Source: Ardenticatenaceae bacterium
Lineage (GTDB): Bacteria > Chloroflexota > Anaerolineae > Promineifilales > Promineifilaceae
Length of the DNA stretch: 36,218 nucleotides
Reading direction: 5' to 3'
Assembly: GCA_027054335.1 (NCBI GenBank)
Contig: JALUPA010000162.1
Coordinates: 1-36,218 of the forward strand
Of the stretch, positions 1 through 7,222 are shown one piece after another. How positions within the stretch are numbered: position 1 is the stretch's first letter; each line of letters starts with the position of its first letter. A model generated the notes under the pieces. That model saw only the letters and a list, made by a program, of their open reading frames with translations, was not told where the DNA came from and did not search any database. Position numbers and translations under genes: made by a program.

Positions 1-243
1 GCCGGGATGGATGGCGTCTGCGCCGGCTTGTTGGGCGGCGGCGATAATCGCGTCAATGTTCAGGTAGGAGTCTGTGGCGGGAGAGGGGCCGATGTGTACG
101 GCCGTATCCGCCAGCCGCACGTGCCGCGCTGCCCGGTCCGCATCGGAAAACACGGCTACAGCGCGAATTCCCATCTGGCGGCAGGTGCGAATAATGCGGC
201 AGGCGATCTCGCCCCGATTGGCAATGAGGAGGGAGTGGATCAT
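1..243 (-). CDS. Biotin carboxylase subunit of an acyl-CoA carboxylase (N-terminal part, cut by window edge)
   Basis: Translating the minus strand from the ATG at 243 gives 81 open codons running to the edge. The protein starts [18 protein letters not shown] and continues with an [13 protein letters not shown] segment and GADAIHPG. This is the standard N-terminus of biotin carboxylases (AccC, PccA and MccA alpha chains): the preATP-grasp fold opening with the IANRGEIA motif. The enzyme family carboxylates biotin on a carrier protein using ATP and bicarbonate. The catalytic ATP-grasp part lies outside the window, so the acyl-CoA substrate (acetyl, propionyl or methylcrotonyl) cannot be told. 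An acyl-CoA dehydrogenase two genes upstream favours a branched-chain or fatty-acid role. A separate biotin carrier gene at 18.6 kb suggests that carboxylase and carrier are separate proteins here. Confidence 0.88.
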   Translation of the reverse strand, partial: MIHSLLIANRGEIACRIIRTCRQMGIRAVAVFSDADRAARHVRLADTAVHIGPSPATDSYLNIDAIIAAAQQAGADAIHPG

Positions 244-252
244 GGTAATTGG

Positions 253-292
253 GTAACTGGGTAACTGGGTAATTACCCAGTTACCCAGTTAC
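253..292. repeat. Perfect 40-bp palindrome built from an 8-bp repeat
   Basis: All 40 bases equal their own reverse complement. Each half consists of repeats of a TAACTGGG-like unit. The element fills the spacer between the kinase gene stop (296) and the carboxylase start (243). It could form a long hairpin in RNA. No T-run follows it on the minus strand, so it is not a classical terminator for the minus-strand genes. Confidence 0.9.
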
Positions 293-295
293 TTT

Positions 296-1264
296 TTACA
301 ACGGCGCAATAAACGAATGTCCGGCCAACCCGTCATTCATCATAAACCAGCCGGTGAGCCAGATGCGGCGCACGGTGAGGAAGGGGTCTATGGCGGTATG
401 TTCGTTGGGGGATAACGGCCGTTCCGAATAATAACCGGCAAAAAACGCTTCCGCCGATTCCGGGGAATCCTGGTGAATCAGCCCGGTGTTGTGTAGGAAG
501 ACGGCAATATCATAAGCCCGCCAACCCTGGCCGCACCAGTCAAAATTAAAAAACGTGGGCTGATTGGCCTCATCAAAAAAGACGCTGCGATTGTGGAAAT
601 CACCGCCAATTGGCCCCCAACTGTCCGGTGTGCTTTCCTCATTGTTGATCAGTTCCAGAAGCTGCTCCTTAGCATCTTCCGCCGAAAACAGAAGCAAATC
701 CAAATCTTCTATATGTTCCGCATCTTCATCCCAGTATCGTTTGATGCGGGCTACCGGCCGGTCAATCAGGAACTCCAAATCCAGTTCCGGGCGGTGGTGG
801 CGCGGTTCGTATTCATTGGAAACCAGGTGAATGCGGGCAATTTCCCGCCCCATTGTGTAAAGCTGTTCTTCATCTTGCAACGAAAGGGGAATGCCGTGCG
901 CGTAACTGAAAACCGCGTAGTAGCGCATCCCTTCCGGGGCGTTTAGCCGGCCCAAAAAACTACCATCTTTGCGGGCAATGGGATAGGCTACCGGCATTCC
1001 CTTCTGTTCCAGAAAATTCAGCCAGTCCAGTTCATACAAATAGCAGGCTTCACGCCGTTCCAGGCGCTTGCCCGGCTGGTAAACGCGGATGACAAACTTG
1101 TCGCCGTTGCCTGTGGTAATCAGATAATGATCATTGTCTTGGGTGCGCAGCATTTTGCTGAACAACTTGCATCTGATCGGCCCGGCAAAATCATATTCAG
1201 CTTCAACCAATTCCGCCAGGGCATCGGCGGCTACGAATGAACGTACAACTCGAATTTGTTCCAT
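296..1264 (-). CDS. APH-fold (aminoglycoside phosphotransferase family) small-molecule kinase
   Basis: This 322-aa protein has the kinase fold of the APH, choline kinase and SrkA family. An N-lobe (about residues 20-120) is followed by the catalytic segment GGDFHNRSVFF, with Asp222 as the expected base and His224 and Asn225 next to it. FNFDWCGQG (about 239-247) stands in place of the metal-binding DxD region. The family's usual Brenner motif begins HGD, while here it is GGD, a noticeable change. Family members phosphorylate a hydroxyl on sugars, choline, homoserine, protein serine or hydroxyacyl-CoA. The substrate cannot be read from the sequence. An AAGGA sequence precedes the ATG. The gene lies 45 nt downstream of an acyl-CoA dehydrogenase in the same direction, which recalls the fusion of the same two folds in animal ACAD10 and ACAD11. 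An SrkA-like or homoserine-kinase-like role is an equally good guess. Confidence 0.8.
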   Translation of the reverse strand: MEQIRVVRSFVAADALAELVEAEYDFAGPIRCKLFSKMLRTQDNDHYLITTGNGDKFVIRVYQPGKRLERREACYLYELDWLNFLEQKGMPVAYPIARKDGSFLGRLNAPEGMRYYAVFSYAHGIPLSLQDEEQLYTMGREIARIHLVSNEYEPRHHRPELDLEFLIDRPVARIKRYWDEDAEHIEDLDLLLFSAEDAKEQLLELINNEESTPDSWGPIGGDFHNRSVFFDEANQPTFFNFDWCGQGWRAYDIAVFLHNTGLIHQDSPESAEAFFAGYYSERPLSPNEHTAIDPFLTVRRIWLTGWFMMNDGLAGHSFIAPL

Positions 1265-1284
1265 ATTCTGTTCCTTAAATTTGT

Positions 1285-1310
1285 AATTGGTAATTACCCA
1301 ATTACCAATT
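1285..1310. repeat. Perfect 11-bp inverted repeat overlapping a stop codon
   Basis: Arms AATTGGTAATT and AATTACCAATT are separated by 4 nt (ACCC). The right end touches the TAA of the acyl-CoA dehydrogenase gene (1310-1312). The sequence is related to the TAAYTGGG-type palindrome at 253-292. It may act as a 3'-end hairpin, but no T-run is seen on the minus strand. Confidence 0.85.
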
Positions 1311-2473
1311 TACCGTCCCGGTAAAATATCTTCATATTTGGCAATAATGCCCATCATAATTTCATCTGCACCGCCGCCGATGGAGAGGAGACGGGCGTCG
1401 CGGAAGTAGCGGGCCATGGGGTATTCTTCCACGTAGCCCATGCCGCCGTGAAACTGGAGGCAGGTATCGGCTACTTCCCGCGCCAGCCGCCCGGCTTTCA
1501 GTTTAGCCATGGATACTTCTTTCGTTAAATCCATACCGGCGACCAGCATCCGGGTACAATGGTACGCCAATTGGCGTAATGCTTCCACTTCCGTGAGCAA
1601 TTCGGTAATTTTAAAGTGAATCCACTGGTTGTCAATGAGCGGTTTGCCGAAGGTTTGCCGCTGGCGAGTGTAATCAATGGTCAGTCGGATGATGCGCTCC
1701 ATACCGGAGACGCTCATCAAGGTCCCGGCCAGGCGCTCCTTTTGGAACTGGCGCATTTGCAGGATGAAGCCCATCCCTTCAGCGCCGATGCGGTTGGCCT
1801 GGGGCACGCGCACGTCCTCAAAAGTGAGGATGGCGGTGTCGCTGCTGTGGTTGCCCAGCTTTTCCAGCTTGCGGCTGACGCTGAAACCGGGCGTATCGGT
1901 GGGGACGATGATGAGGGACATGCCTTTGAAGCCGTATTCGCCGCTGGTGCGGGCCAGGAGGGTGAGGTAATCGGCCTGCGTGCCGCTGGTAATCCACATT
2001 TTGCTGCCGTTGATGACGTAGTCATCCCCGTCGGCTACGGCGCGGGTGCGGATGGCGGCTACGTCGGAACCGGCGTCCGGTTCGCTGACGGCGATGGCGA
2101 AGACGGCGTCGCCGCTGATGGCCGGGGCCAGGAATTTTTCTTTTTGCTGCGGCGTGCCGTATTCGGCCAGGGCGGGGGTAGCCATGTCGGTTTGTACGGC
2201 CAGGGCCATGGGCACGCCGGCGCAGTCGGCCCGGCCCACTTCTTCCAACATGATGACCTGGTACCAGTAGTCCAGCCCCATGCCGCCGTATTCTTCGGGG
2301 TAGGTTATGCCCAGCAGCCCCAGATTGCCCGCTTTTTTGAACAGGTCGTGGGCGGGAAAAGTGCGGCTTTCTTCCCAGGCTTCGACGTGGGGGTTGATTT
2401 CGGTTTCTACGAAACGGCGCACGGTTTGGCGGAACATTTCGTGTTCTTCGGTGAAGTAGAGGGAGTTGGTCAT
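1310..2473 (-). CDS. Acyl-CoA dehydrogenase (FAD flavoprotein)
   Basis: The 387-aa length is normal for the family. The N-terminal helical domain (1-120) holds YPEEYGGMGLDY. The first family signature is AVSEPDAGSD at 128-137, followed by the FAD and substrate strand DDYVINGSKMWITSG. RQTFGKPL lies at 272-279 and QFHGGMGYVEEYPMARYFRD near 340-359. Glu371 in GGGADEIMMG is at the usual catalytic-base position of short- and medium-chain enzymes. The reaction is alpha,beta-dehydrogenation of an acyl-CoA, with electrons passed to ETF. The chain-length preference is not readable. AAGGAG sits 5 nt before the ATG. The gene lies in a leftward run with an LLM oxidoreductase upstream and an APH-type kinase and biotin carboxylase downstream, which suggests branched-chain or hydroxyacyl-CoA breakdown. 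Confidence 0.95.
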   Translation of the reverse strand: MTNSLYFTEEHEMFRQTVRRFVETEINPHVEAWEESRTFPAHDLFKKAGNLGLLGITYPEEYGGMGLDYWYQVIMLEEVGRADCAGVPMALAVQTDMATPALAEYGTPQQKEKFLAPAISGDAVFAIAVSEPDAGSDVAAIRTRAVADGDDYVINGSKMWITSGTQADYLTLLARTSGEYGFKGMSLIIVPTDTPGFSVSRKLEKLGNHSSDTAILTFEDVRVPQANRIGAEGMGFILQMRQFQKERLAGTLMSVSGMERIIRLTIDYTRQRQTFGKPLIDNQWIHFKITELLTEVEALRQLAYHCTRMLVAGMDLTKEVSMAKLKAGRLAREVADTCLQFHGGMGYVEEYPMARYFRDARLLSIGGGADEIMMGIIAKYEDILPGR

Positions 2474-2487
2474 GGTTTCTCCTTAGT

Positions 2488-2511
2488 TGGGCGATTTGCC
2501 AAATCGCCCTA
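2488..2511. repeat. GTAGGGCGATTT-type palindrome supplying a stop codon
   Basis: Arms GGGCGATTT and AAATCGCCC (2489-2497 and 2501-2509) form a tight hairpin. Read on the minus strand, the element begins TAGGGCG, and that TAG is the stop codon of the LLM oxidoreductase gene. Similar elements occur at 23828-23855, 27358-27404 and 29185-29216. Confidence 0.85.
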
Positions 2512-3525
2512 CCGGTTGAAGCCGGCAATGGTGGCTTGCCAGCCGGCGTCGTTTTGGCCGGGGATGAAGGGCAGGTAGTAGCCGACGCGGGTGAGGCGGT
2601 TGCCGTATTTTTTCTGGATAACGCCGGGCAGTTCGGCCCAGGTTCCCTGCACGGCGAGGGTGTCCAGGATGTCGTCGTTGATGAGGGCGGGCATGTCGGG
2701 CCAACGGCCGTTGCGGGCCATCTCGCTTAGTTGTTCCGCCGTTTCTTCCCAGCCGTGCAGTTGGGCCAGAACGCGGTAGGCAGGGGTACTCATGTAGAAG
2801 GCGATTTGCTGCTTGACGTGGCTTTCGGCCCAGGCGGCGTACTCCGGGTCGTCGGTGGGGATGGCGAAGACGGCCGTGACCAGGCCAAACCCTTCCTGCT
2901 GACGGCCGCTTTTAGCCATGCCCGCTGCAATGTGGGGCAGGGCAAACTCATCCAAGTATTTGACGGAATGGAGGGCGTGCAAGTGGACGCCGTCGCATAG
3001 TTCCCCGGACAGTTGTAACATTTGTTTGTTGACGGCAGCGATGTAAATGGGCGGGTTCGGATAATCCAGCGGTCCCGGATTGAAGAAGGGGGTCATCAGC
3101 TTGAGGTGGAAAAATTCTCCCTGGAAGCGCAGCGGCGCGCCGTTTTGCCAGCAGTCCCACACGGCGCGGATGGCCTGGATGGTTTCGCGCATCTTTTTGA
3201 CCGGTTTTTCCCAGGGGACGCCAAAGCGGTAGAGGTTGTGCGCCTTGACTTGGGGGCCGAGACCGAGAATGAAACGGCCGTGGCTGAATTTGGCTAAATC
3301 CCAGGCCAATTGGGCCAGGACGGTAGGGCTACGGGGAAAAGTGACGGCGATGGCCGTGCCCAGCGTCAGCTGCTGGCTGTGTTCGGCGGCCAGCGTCAGG
3401 GGCAGGAAAGGATCGTGGTTGGTTTCGGCCGTCCACAGGCCGTCAAAGCCGAGGGCTTCGGCTGCGGCGGCGTAGGCGGCCATTTTGCTCAAGTCGTGTA
3501 CCAGTAAGGTAGTGTCAAATTTCAT
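2509..3525 (-). CDS. F420-dependent LLM-class (luciferase-like) oxidoreductase
   Basis: The protein has about 338 aa from the ATG at 3525. A GTG at 3534 adds three residues, but the N-terminus MKFDTTLLV suits the family better. It is a luciferase-like TIM barrel: ALGFDGLWTAETNHDPFLPL near the N-terminus, LGTAIAVTFPRSPTVLAQLAWDL, then SHGRFILGLG, a signature region of F420-binding LLM enzymes. PNPPIYIAAVNKQMLQLSGELCDGVHLHAL lies in the middle. The pattern resembles the family TIGR03617 (MSMEG_2256-like). Such enzymes move a hydride between F420 (or FMN) and an organic substrate, which is unknown here. Being next to an acyl-CoA dehydrogenase is compatible with a catabolic role. Cofactor choice is inferred from family resemblance only. 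Confidence 0.85.
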   Translation of the reverse strand: MKFDTTLLVHDLSKMAAYAAAAEALGFDGLWTAETNHDPFLPLTLAAEHSQQLTLGTAIAVTFPRSPTVLAQLAWDLAKFSHGRFILGLGPQVKAHNLYRFGVPWEKPVKKMRETIQAIRAVWDCWQNGAPLRFQGEFFHLKLMTPFFNPGPLDYPNPPIYIAAVNKQMLQLSGELCDGVHLHALHSVKYLDEFALPHIAAGMAKSGRQQEGFGLVTAVFAIPTDDPEYAAWAESHVKQQIAFYMSTPAYRVLAQLHGWEETAEQLSEMARNGRWPDMPALINDDILDTLAVQGTWAELPGVIQKKYGNRLTRVGYYLPFIPGQNDAGWQATIAGFNR

Positions 3526-3542
3526 AAACGTCACTCGGTTCC

Positions 3543-3577
3543 CAGACCTTCGCGGTTTTGGAAACCGCGGCGGTCTG
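3543..3577 (-). terminator. Strong bipartite hairpin downstream of the hybrid kinase gene
   Basis: An outer stem CAGACC/GGTCTG encloses an inner stem CGCGGTTT/AAACCGCG. It lies 11 nt beyond the stop of the receiver-kinase gene and before the LLM oxidoreductase start. No clear T-run follows on the minus strand. It could be a 3'-end stabiliser or a dispersed palindromic repeat rather than an intrinsic terminator. Confidence 0.5.
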
Positions 3578-3587
3578 AATGTTGCAT

Positions 3588-5036
3588 TTATTCTGTCGTC
3601 AGGATGGGCAGGCTGAGTTCTACGACAGCGCCGTTGCCATCCGGTTTATTGTAGAGGCGGTAACGGCCGTTAAACTGGGCAATCAACGTGGCTACGGTGG
3701 CCAGCCCCAGACCCATGCCCTTAATCTCACCGGTAAATTGCTTTTCGCCCTGATAGTAGGGCAGCCATACTTGCTCTAATCTCTCATGGGGTACGCCGGC
3801 GCCATCATCCTTGATGGTGAATAATATCTGGTTGTCCTCAGCCATCTGCACCTCAATATCTACTTGCGGCGAATGTTGGGGATGGAATTTTCGCGCATTT
3901 TCCAGAAGCTCCATCAAGATAAAGCGCATGGCTACGGTGGAAACAGACAAAAATATATCTTTGGTGGGTAACAGGTGGAGATGAATTGATTTCAAGCCTG
4001 AATTCTGGCGAAGCTGTTCCACAATGTCGGGCAGGCTGCTTAAATCAAAATAGTCGCCTTTTACTGAAGATTTGGATAAAGAAACATATTGTAAAATGTC
4101 CCGCACAGCTTCATTTAGCCGCGAGGCATTTTCATAGGCGCCTGTTATCAATTCGGCAGATTCTTTTGGGGAAAGTTGGTCGCTGTAATTGACTAACAAT
4201 TCCAGCCCACTTAGGATGGAAACAAGCGGCGTGCGTAATTTGTGCTGCATAACGCGATGGAAGGCGTATACATCCTGCTGAAAACTCATCCTGGTGGATA
4301 CGTTTATCAAGCTGACAATATATGTTTTTTCTCCGGTCTCGGGCAATGAATCTGCGATTTCTACTTGCAGCCACAATGATTCAACGTGCGATGTTTCTGG
4401 CCGTACCAGATAACGGGCTTCTTCTCCTGGCAGCGGCCATGTTTCCCAGGTGTGGGGTGGTTCCAGCCGATACTGCCGTTTAGCCAGTAAAAGAAAAGAG
4501 TCTGCCGGCAGCGTATCTTCCGGGGCAATGCCTAAATACATTCTGGCTTTAGGGTTGGCAAAAAGAATAAAGCCCGGTTCGTTGATAATCAGGTAGCCTA
4601 CTTCAGAACGCATAACAACGTGTTCAAAACGGGCGCGCTCTGCTTGCAGCAGGCGATAGCGGTTCAGGCGCGTTATGGTGCGTATGCGCACTTGTAATTC
4701 CTGGCGGTCAAAGGGTTTGGAAATGAAATCGTCTGCGCCGGCTTCGATACCCCGAATACGGGAGTCGCGGTCATCCAGAGCGGTTAAGAACAGGATGGGG
4801 ATTTTGGCAGTAGCGGGATTGGCGCGCAGGCGGGTACAGGTTTCAAACCCATCCATTTCGGGCATCATTACGTCCAGGAGAATCAGATCCGGCAGCAGTT
4901 TGTCGGCCATTTCCAACCCTTTAAGACCATTGGGCGCTACGTGGGTTTCGTAACCCTGTATTTGTAAAATTTCGCTCAAATTTTCGCAGCTAACAGGATC
5001 GTCGTCTACGATCAAGATTACCGGGTTCTCGCTCAT
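3588..5036 (-). CDS. Hybrid response regulator / PAS-like / histidine kinase
   Basis: The chosen start is the ATG at 5036, which has AGGAG 6 nt upstream. An upstream in-frame extension to 5180 has no such site and looks untranslated. The 482-aa protein begins with a receiver domain (about 5-122: acidic Asp11-13, phospho-acceptor Asp55 in LLDVMMPEMDG, Lys107 in SKPFD). A PAS-like segment (about 135-250, VGYLIINEPGFILFANPKA) follows. The dimerisation helix carries His265 in QHKLRTPLVSIL, with Lys where Glu is usual. The ATPase domain has Asn380 in ELLENARKF, DGAGVP at 411-416 and GMGLGLA at 440-446. There is no membrane segment, so it is cytosolic. An N-terminal receiver on a kinase implies that it takes phosphate from another kinase or from the nearby receivers. 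Its target is unknown. Confidence 0.9.
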   Translation of the reverse strand: MSENPVILIVDDDPVSCENLSEILQIQGYETHVAPNGLKGLEMADKLLPDLILLDVMMPEMDGFETCTRLRANPATAKIPILFLTALDDRDSRIRGIEAGADDFISKPFDRQELQVRIRTITRLNRYRLLQAERARFEHVVMRSEVGYLIINEPGFILFANPKARMYLGIAPEDTLPADSFLLLAKRQYRLEPPHTWETWPLPGEEARYLVRPETSHVESLWLQVEIADSLPETGEKTYIVSLINVSTRMSFQQDVYAFHRVMQHKLRTPLVSILSGLELLVNYSDQLSPKESAELITGAYENASRLNEAVRDILQYVSLSKSSVKGDYFDLSSLPDIVEQLRQNSGLKSIHLHLLPTKDIFLSVSTVAMRFILMELLENARKFHPQHSPQVDIEVQMAEDNQILFTIKDDGAGVPHERLEQVWLPYYQGEKQFTGEIKGMGLGLATVATLIAQFNGRYRLYNKPDGNGAVVELSLPILTTE

Positions 5037-5153
5037 TTTTATCTCCTGTGGACATTGTACGCTATTGTGAATTATTCTGTAGGGAATGGCGCTGATAGTA
5101 TCCGGGCTTACGGCCGTTGTGGTTACAGGAAGATAGTCACAATAGACCCTCCG

Positions 5154-5180
5154 ATTATACAAAGTTATTCGATTTTGCAA
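5154..5180 (-). promoter_or_regulatory. Candidate sigma70-type promoter for the hybrid kinase
   Basis: On the minus strand a TTGCAA box (5180-5175) is followed after 15 nt by a perfect TATAAT (5159-5154), about 118 nt upstream of the ATG. The spacer is short. A one-base shift (GTTGCA, 16 nt) is also possible. Confidence 0.45.
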
Positions 5181-5288
5181 CTTTTTTAGGAAGAATCGTT
5201 ATGGGTGATTGACGAGTGTATTACGTATTCTGTAAAGTGGCGCAAGCTACCGTAGAGTTTACATTTTGTTGTGACCGTTCACTCCCCC

Positions 5289-5395
5289 GTCTCGTTCCCA
5301 CGTTCTACGTGGGAATGCCCACCCGGACGCTCTGCGTCCACGTGACGCGGAGCGTCTGGCAAGAGCATTCCACGCGGAGCGTGGAACGAGGGAGG
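5289..5395. repeat. Composite triple-hairpin repeat (REP/BIME-like)
   Basis: The 389-nt gap 5037-5425 contains this element. The first hairpin is TCCCACGT/ACGTGGGA. A middle pair is built on GACGC-type arms around 5326-5356. The third hairpin is TTCCACGC/GCGTGGAA, ending GTGGAACGAG. The two outer hairpins are also roughly reverse complements of each other, so the whole element is a large palindrome. A run of CGAGGGAGG-like units follows to about 5417. No gene is supported here. Confidence 0.75.
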
Positions 5396-5425
5396 ACGAG
5401 GGAGGGGAACGAGGGGGGTGAATGC

Positions 5426-6310
5426 TTACATTTTGTTCCAGGCGAGTTCCGCCGCGTGAAGTGTATTTTGCATAAGCATGGCAATAGTCATCGGGCCGAC
5501 GCCGCCAGGGACAGGGGTGATCGCCCCGGCCACTTCTTTGGCCGACTCAAAATCTACGTCGCCTACCAAACGGTAGCCCCGTTTGGCGTCGGGATCGTCT
5601 ACGCGGTTGATGCCCACGTCAATGACAGTGCAGCCGGGCTTGAGCATATCGCCTGTGACCATTTGCGCCCGACCGATAGCTGCCACCACAATATCAGCCC
5701 GCTGCAAATGGGCTTTCAGGTCTTTGGTGCGGCTGTGACAAATGGTGACGGTGGCGTTGGCTTTTTGCAGCAGCATGGCCATAGGCAGTCCTACAATGTT
5801 GGAACGGCCCAGAATGACAGCTTCTGCCCCGCTGATTTCTGTGCCTGCGTCGCGCAGCAGCTCCATGCAGCCGGCCGGCGTGCAGGGGATGAATAGGGGA
5901 GTGCGCCCTTTCATGGCTAAACGGCCGATATTTACCGGGTGGAAGCCGTCTACATCTTTCTCCAGATCAATGGTATTCAGTACGGCTTCTTCGTCCAGAT
6001 GGCCGGGCAGGGGAAGCTGTACCAGAATGCCGTTTACTTCCGGGTCGGCATTCAGTTTGGCAACGACTTCTTCCACTTCTGCCTGGGTAGAATCGGCCGG
6101 CAGGGTAATGCCGACGGAACGGATGCCCAGTTTTTCGCAGGTGCGCTGTTTCATGCGCACGTAGGTGGCGGAAGCCGGGTCTTCGCCGACGAGGACGGTA
6201 GCCAGGCCGGGGACGTAGTTGTGTTCTTCTTTCATGCGGGCTACGGCCGTAGCCACTTCTTCTTTGACCCGGTTTGCCACTGCTTTTCCATCAATGATAT
6301 AAGCTGACAT
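5426..6310 (-). CDS. folD: Bifunctional methylenetetrahydrofolate dehydrogenase / methenyl-THF cyclohydrolase
   Basis: The 294-aa protein has the length and all the usual blocks of FolD. Tyr50 and Lys54 (the catalytic Tyr-x3-Lys in YVRMK) are present, as are [10 protein letters not shown] (97-106), [12 protein letters not shown] (118-129), PCTPAG, the Rossmann segment [14 protein letters not shown] and the C-terminal [19 protein letters not shown]. It interconverts 5,10-methylene-THF and 10-formyl-THF in the cytosol, using NADP in most bacteria, to supply purine and formyl-methionine synthesis. GGAGG sits 6 nt before the ATG. A terminator of the upstream small gene lies between them, so folD is probably transcribed on its own, although no good promoter is obvious in the 130 nt upstream. 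Confidence 0.97.
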   Translation of the reverse strand: MSAYIIDGKAVANRVKEEVATAVARMKEEHNYVPGLATVLVGEDPASATYVRMKQRTCEKLGIRSVGITLPADSTQAEVEEVVAKLNADPEVNGILVQLPLPGHLDEEAVLNTIDLEKDVDGFHPVNIGRLAMKGRTPLFIPCTPAGCMELLRDAGTEISGAEAVILGRSNIVGLPMAMLLQKANATVTICHSRTKDLKAHLQRADIVVAAIGRAQMVTGDMLKPGCTVIDVGINRVDDPDAKRGYRLVGDVDFESAKEVAGAITPVPGGVGPMTIAMLMQNTLHAAELAWNKM

Positions 6311-6321
6311 CTTTATCCTCC

Positions 6322-6357
6322 AAAAAATAAAAAGGTCTCCCGACTTACCGGAGACCT
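6322..6357 (-). terminator. Rho-independent terminator of the small membrane protein gene
   Basis: Read on the minus strand, an 8-bp perfect stem (AGGTCTCC/GGAGACCT at 6333-6340 and 6350-6357) with a 9-nt loop is followed by TTTTTATTTTTT. A second small palindrome (CAACCAAAC/GTTTGGTTG) lies at about 6383-6401, upstream on the same strand. Confidence 0.8.
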
Positions 6358-6446
6358 ATACCATCAAATTAATGTACGTTTTCAACCAAACGGTTTGGTT
6401 GGATGACGTATCCTGCAAAACAACACTTTTACGGGTGACGCTTTTG

Positions 6447-6644
6447 CTATTCAGGCAATATGTTTGTACCCATAAATTTATCCAGCCACACACCCAACGC
6501 GCAAGCGAGAGCTAACGATGTAAAGAAAGTATACCAAATGCCGAATTCTTCCAGATTGGTGCCAATCAATTTCACAATAACAAAGGTGACGCCAAACCCA
6601 AAGGCGAAAGATATAATTGCCAATAGTAGCCGCTTAATCCACAT
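6447..6644 (-). CDS. Small two-helix membrane protein of unknown function
   Basis: The protein has 65 aa from the ATG at 6644, which has GGAGG 8 nt upstream. A TTG at 6659 would overlap that ribosome site and is unlikely. Two hydrophobic stretches are seen: about residues 6-27 (LLLAIISFAFGFGVTFVIVK) and 40-56 (FFTSLALACALGVWL). They are joined by a short polar loop, GTNLEEFGI. The start is basic (MWIKR) and the tail acidic. I do not recognise the family. It lies between a receiver gene and folD in the same direction, with its own terminator downstream. Its job cannot be inferred. Confidence 0.7.
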   Translation of the reverse strand: MWIKRLLLAIISFAFGFGVTFVIVKLIGTNLEEFGIWYTFFTSLALACALGVWLDKFMGTNILPE

Positions 6645-6711
6645 ATTTGCTGCCTCCAACTAAGATAGAAAGTTTTGTGTTTTTTATCACAATTAGCCGA
6701 TTGTGACAATA

Positions 6712-7128
6712 CTATTTGATGTTTTCGTTGGCTAAAACTTCACGGACGTGGTGGGTCAATTCTTCCGGCGAAATAGGTTTGGTTAAGTAAACGTTGGCGC
6801 CGGCCCGCAAGCCCTGGTTAATGCTGTCCAGGTCTGTCTTGGCGCTGAACATGATGATGGGTAAATCGGCCGTTTCCGCATCATTGCGAATAGTTTCACA
6901 TACGGTAAAGCCGTCCATTCCCGGCATCATTACGTCCAGCAAGATGATATCCGGCCGGTTAATCCGCACTTTTTCCAAAGCGTCAAAACCGTCTTCTGCT
7001 TCCAGCACATTAAAACCGGCCCGAACTAACATCAACCGCAGCAAAGCTCGCGCCATCGGCTCGTCGTCTACAACCAAAACTGACTGATTTATGTTTTCCC
7101 CGGATGTTGACGGGTAATCTCTAGCCAC
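6712..7128 (-). CDS. Stand-alone CheY-like receiver protein
   Basis: The 138-aa protein is a single receiver domain with no output domain. It has acidic Asp21 and Asp22 (VVDDEP), phospho-acceptor Asp65 in IILLDVMMPGMDGF, Ser95 in MFSAK and Lys117 in YLTKP. The start codon is GTG at 7128, with no strong ribosome site. No ATG exists between it and the conserved core. It presumably takes phosphate from a histidine kinase and acts by protein contact. The hybrid kinase at 3.6-5.0 kb and the GAF kinase at 21-22 kb are candidate donors. It lies next to an MBL-fold hydrolase and a second single receiver. The order RR - MBL - RR suggests one signalling group, which is inference. Confidence 0.92.
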   Translation of the reverse strand: MARDYPSTSGENINQSVLVVDDEPMARALLRLMLVRAGFNVLEAEDGFDALEKVRINRPDIILLDVMMPGMDGFTVCETIRNDAETADLPIIMFSAKTDLDSINQGLRAGANVYLTKPISPEELTHHVREVLANENIK

Positions 7129-7222
7129 TTTGAGTCCCTAATTATCTCAGCCTCATATTATGGTAAATTAACCAGTTACCTTAATTGTATTCTATTCTGA
7201 ATTTCCGGCAATTGGCGGACAA

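Noticed and set aside
253-292. CRISPR-like repeat array
   Set aside because: The units are 7-9 bp, adjacent and without spacers. No cas gene is present.
1616-2578. Long plus-strand frame opposite the acyl-CoA dehydrogenase
   Set aside because: Its protein is Gly/Val/His/Phe-rich without any known motif, and it is a mirror of a clear gene on the other strand.
5037-5180. N-terminal extension of the hybrid kinase
   Set aside because: The extension has no domain and runs through the candidate promoter. The ATG at 5036 has AGGAG at the right distance.
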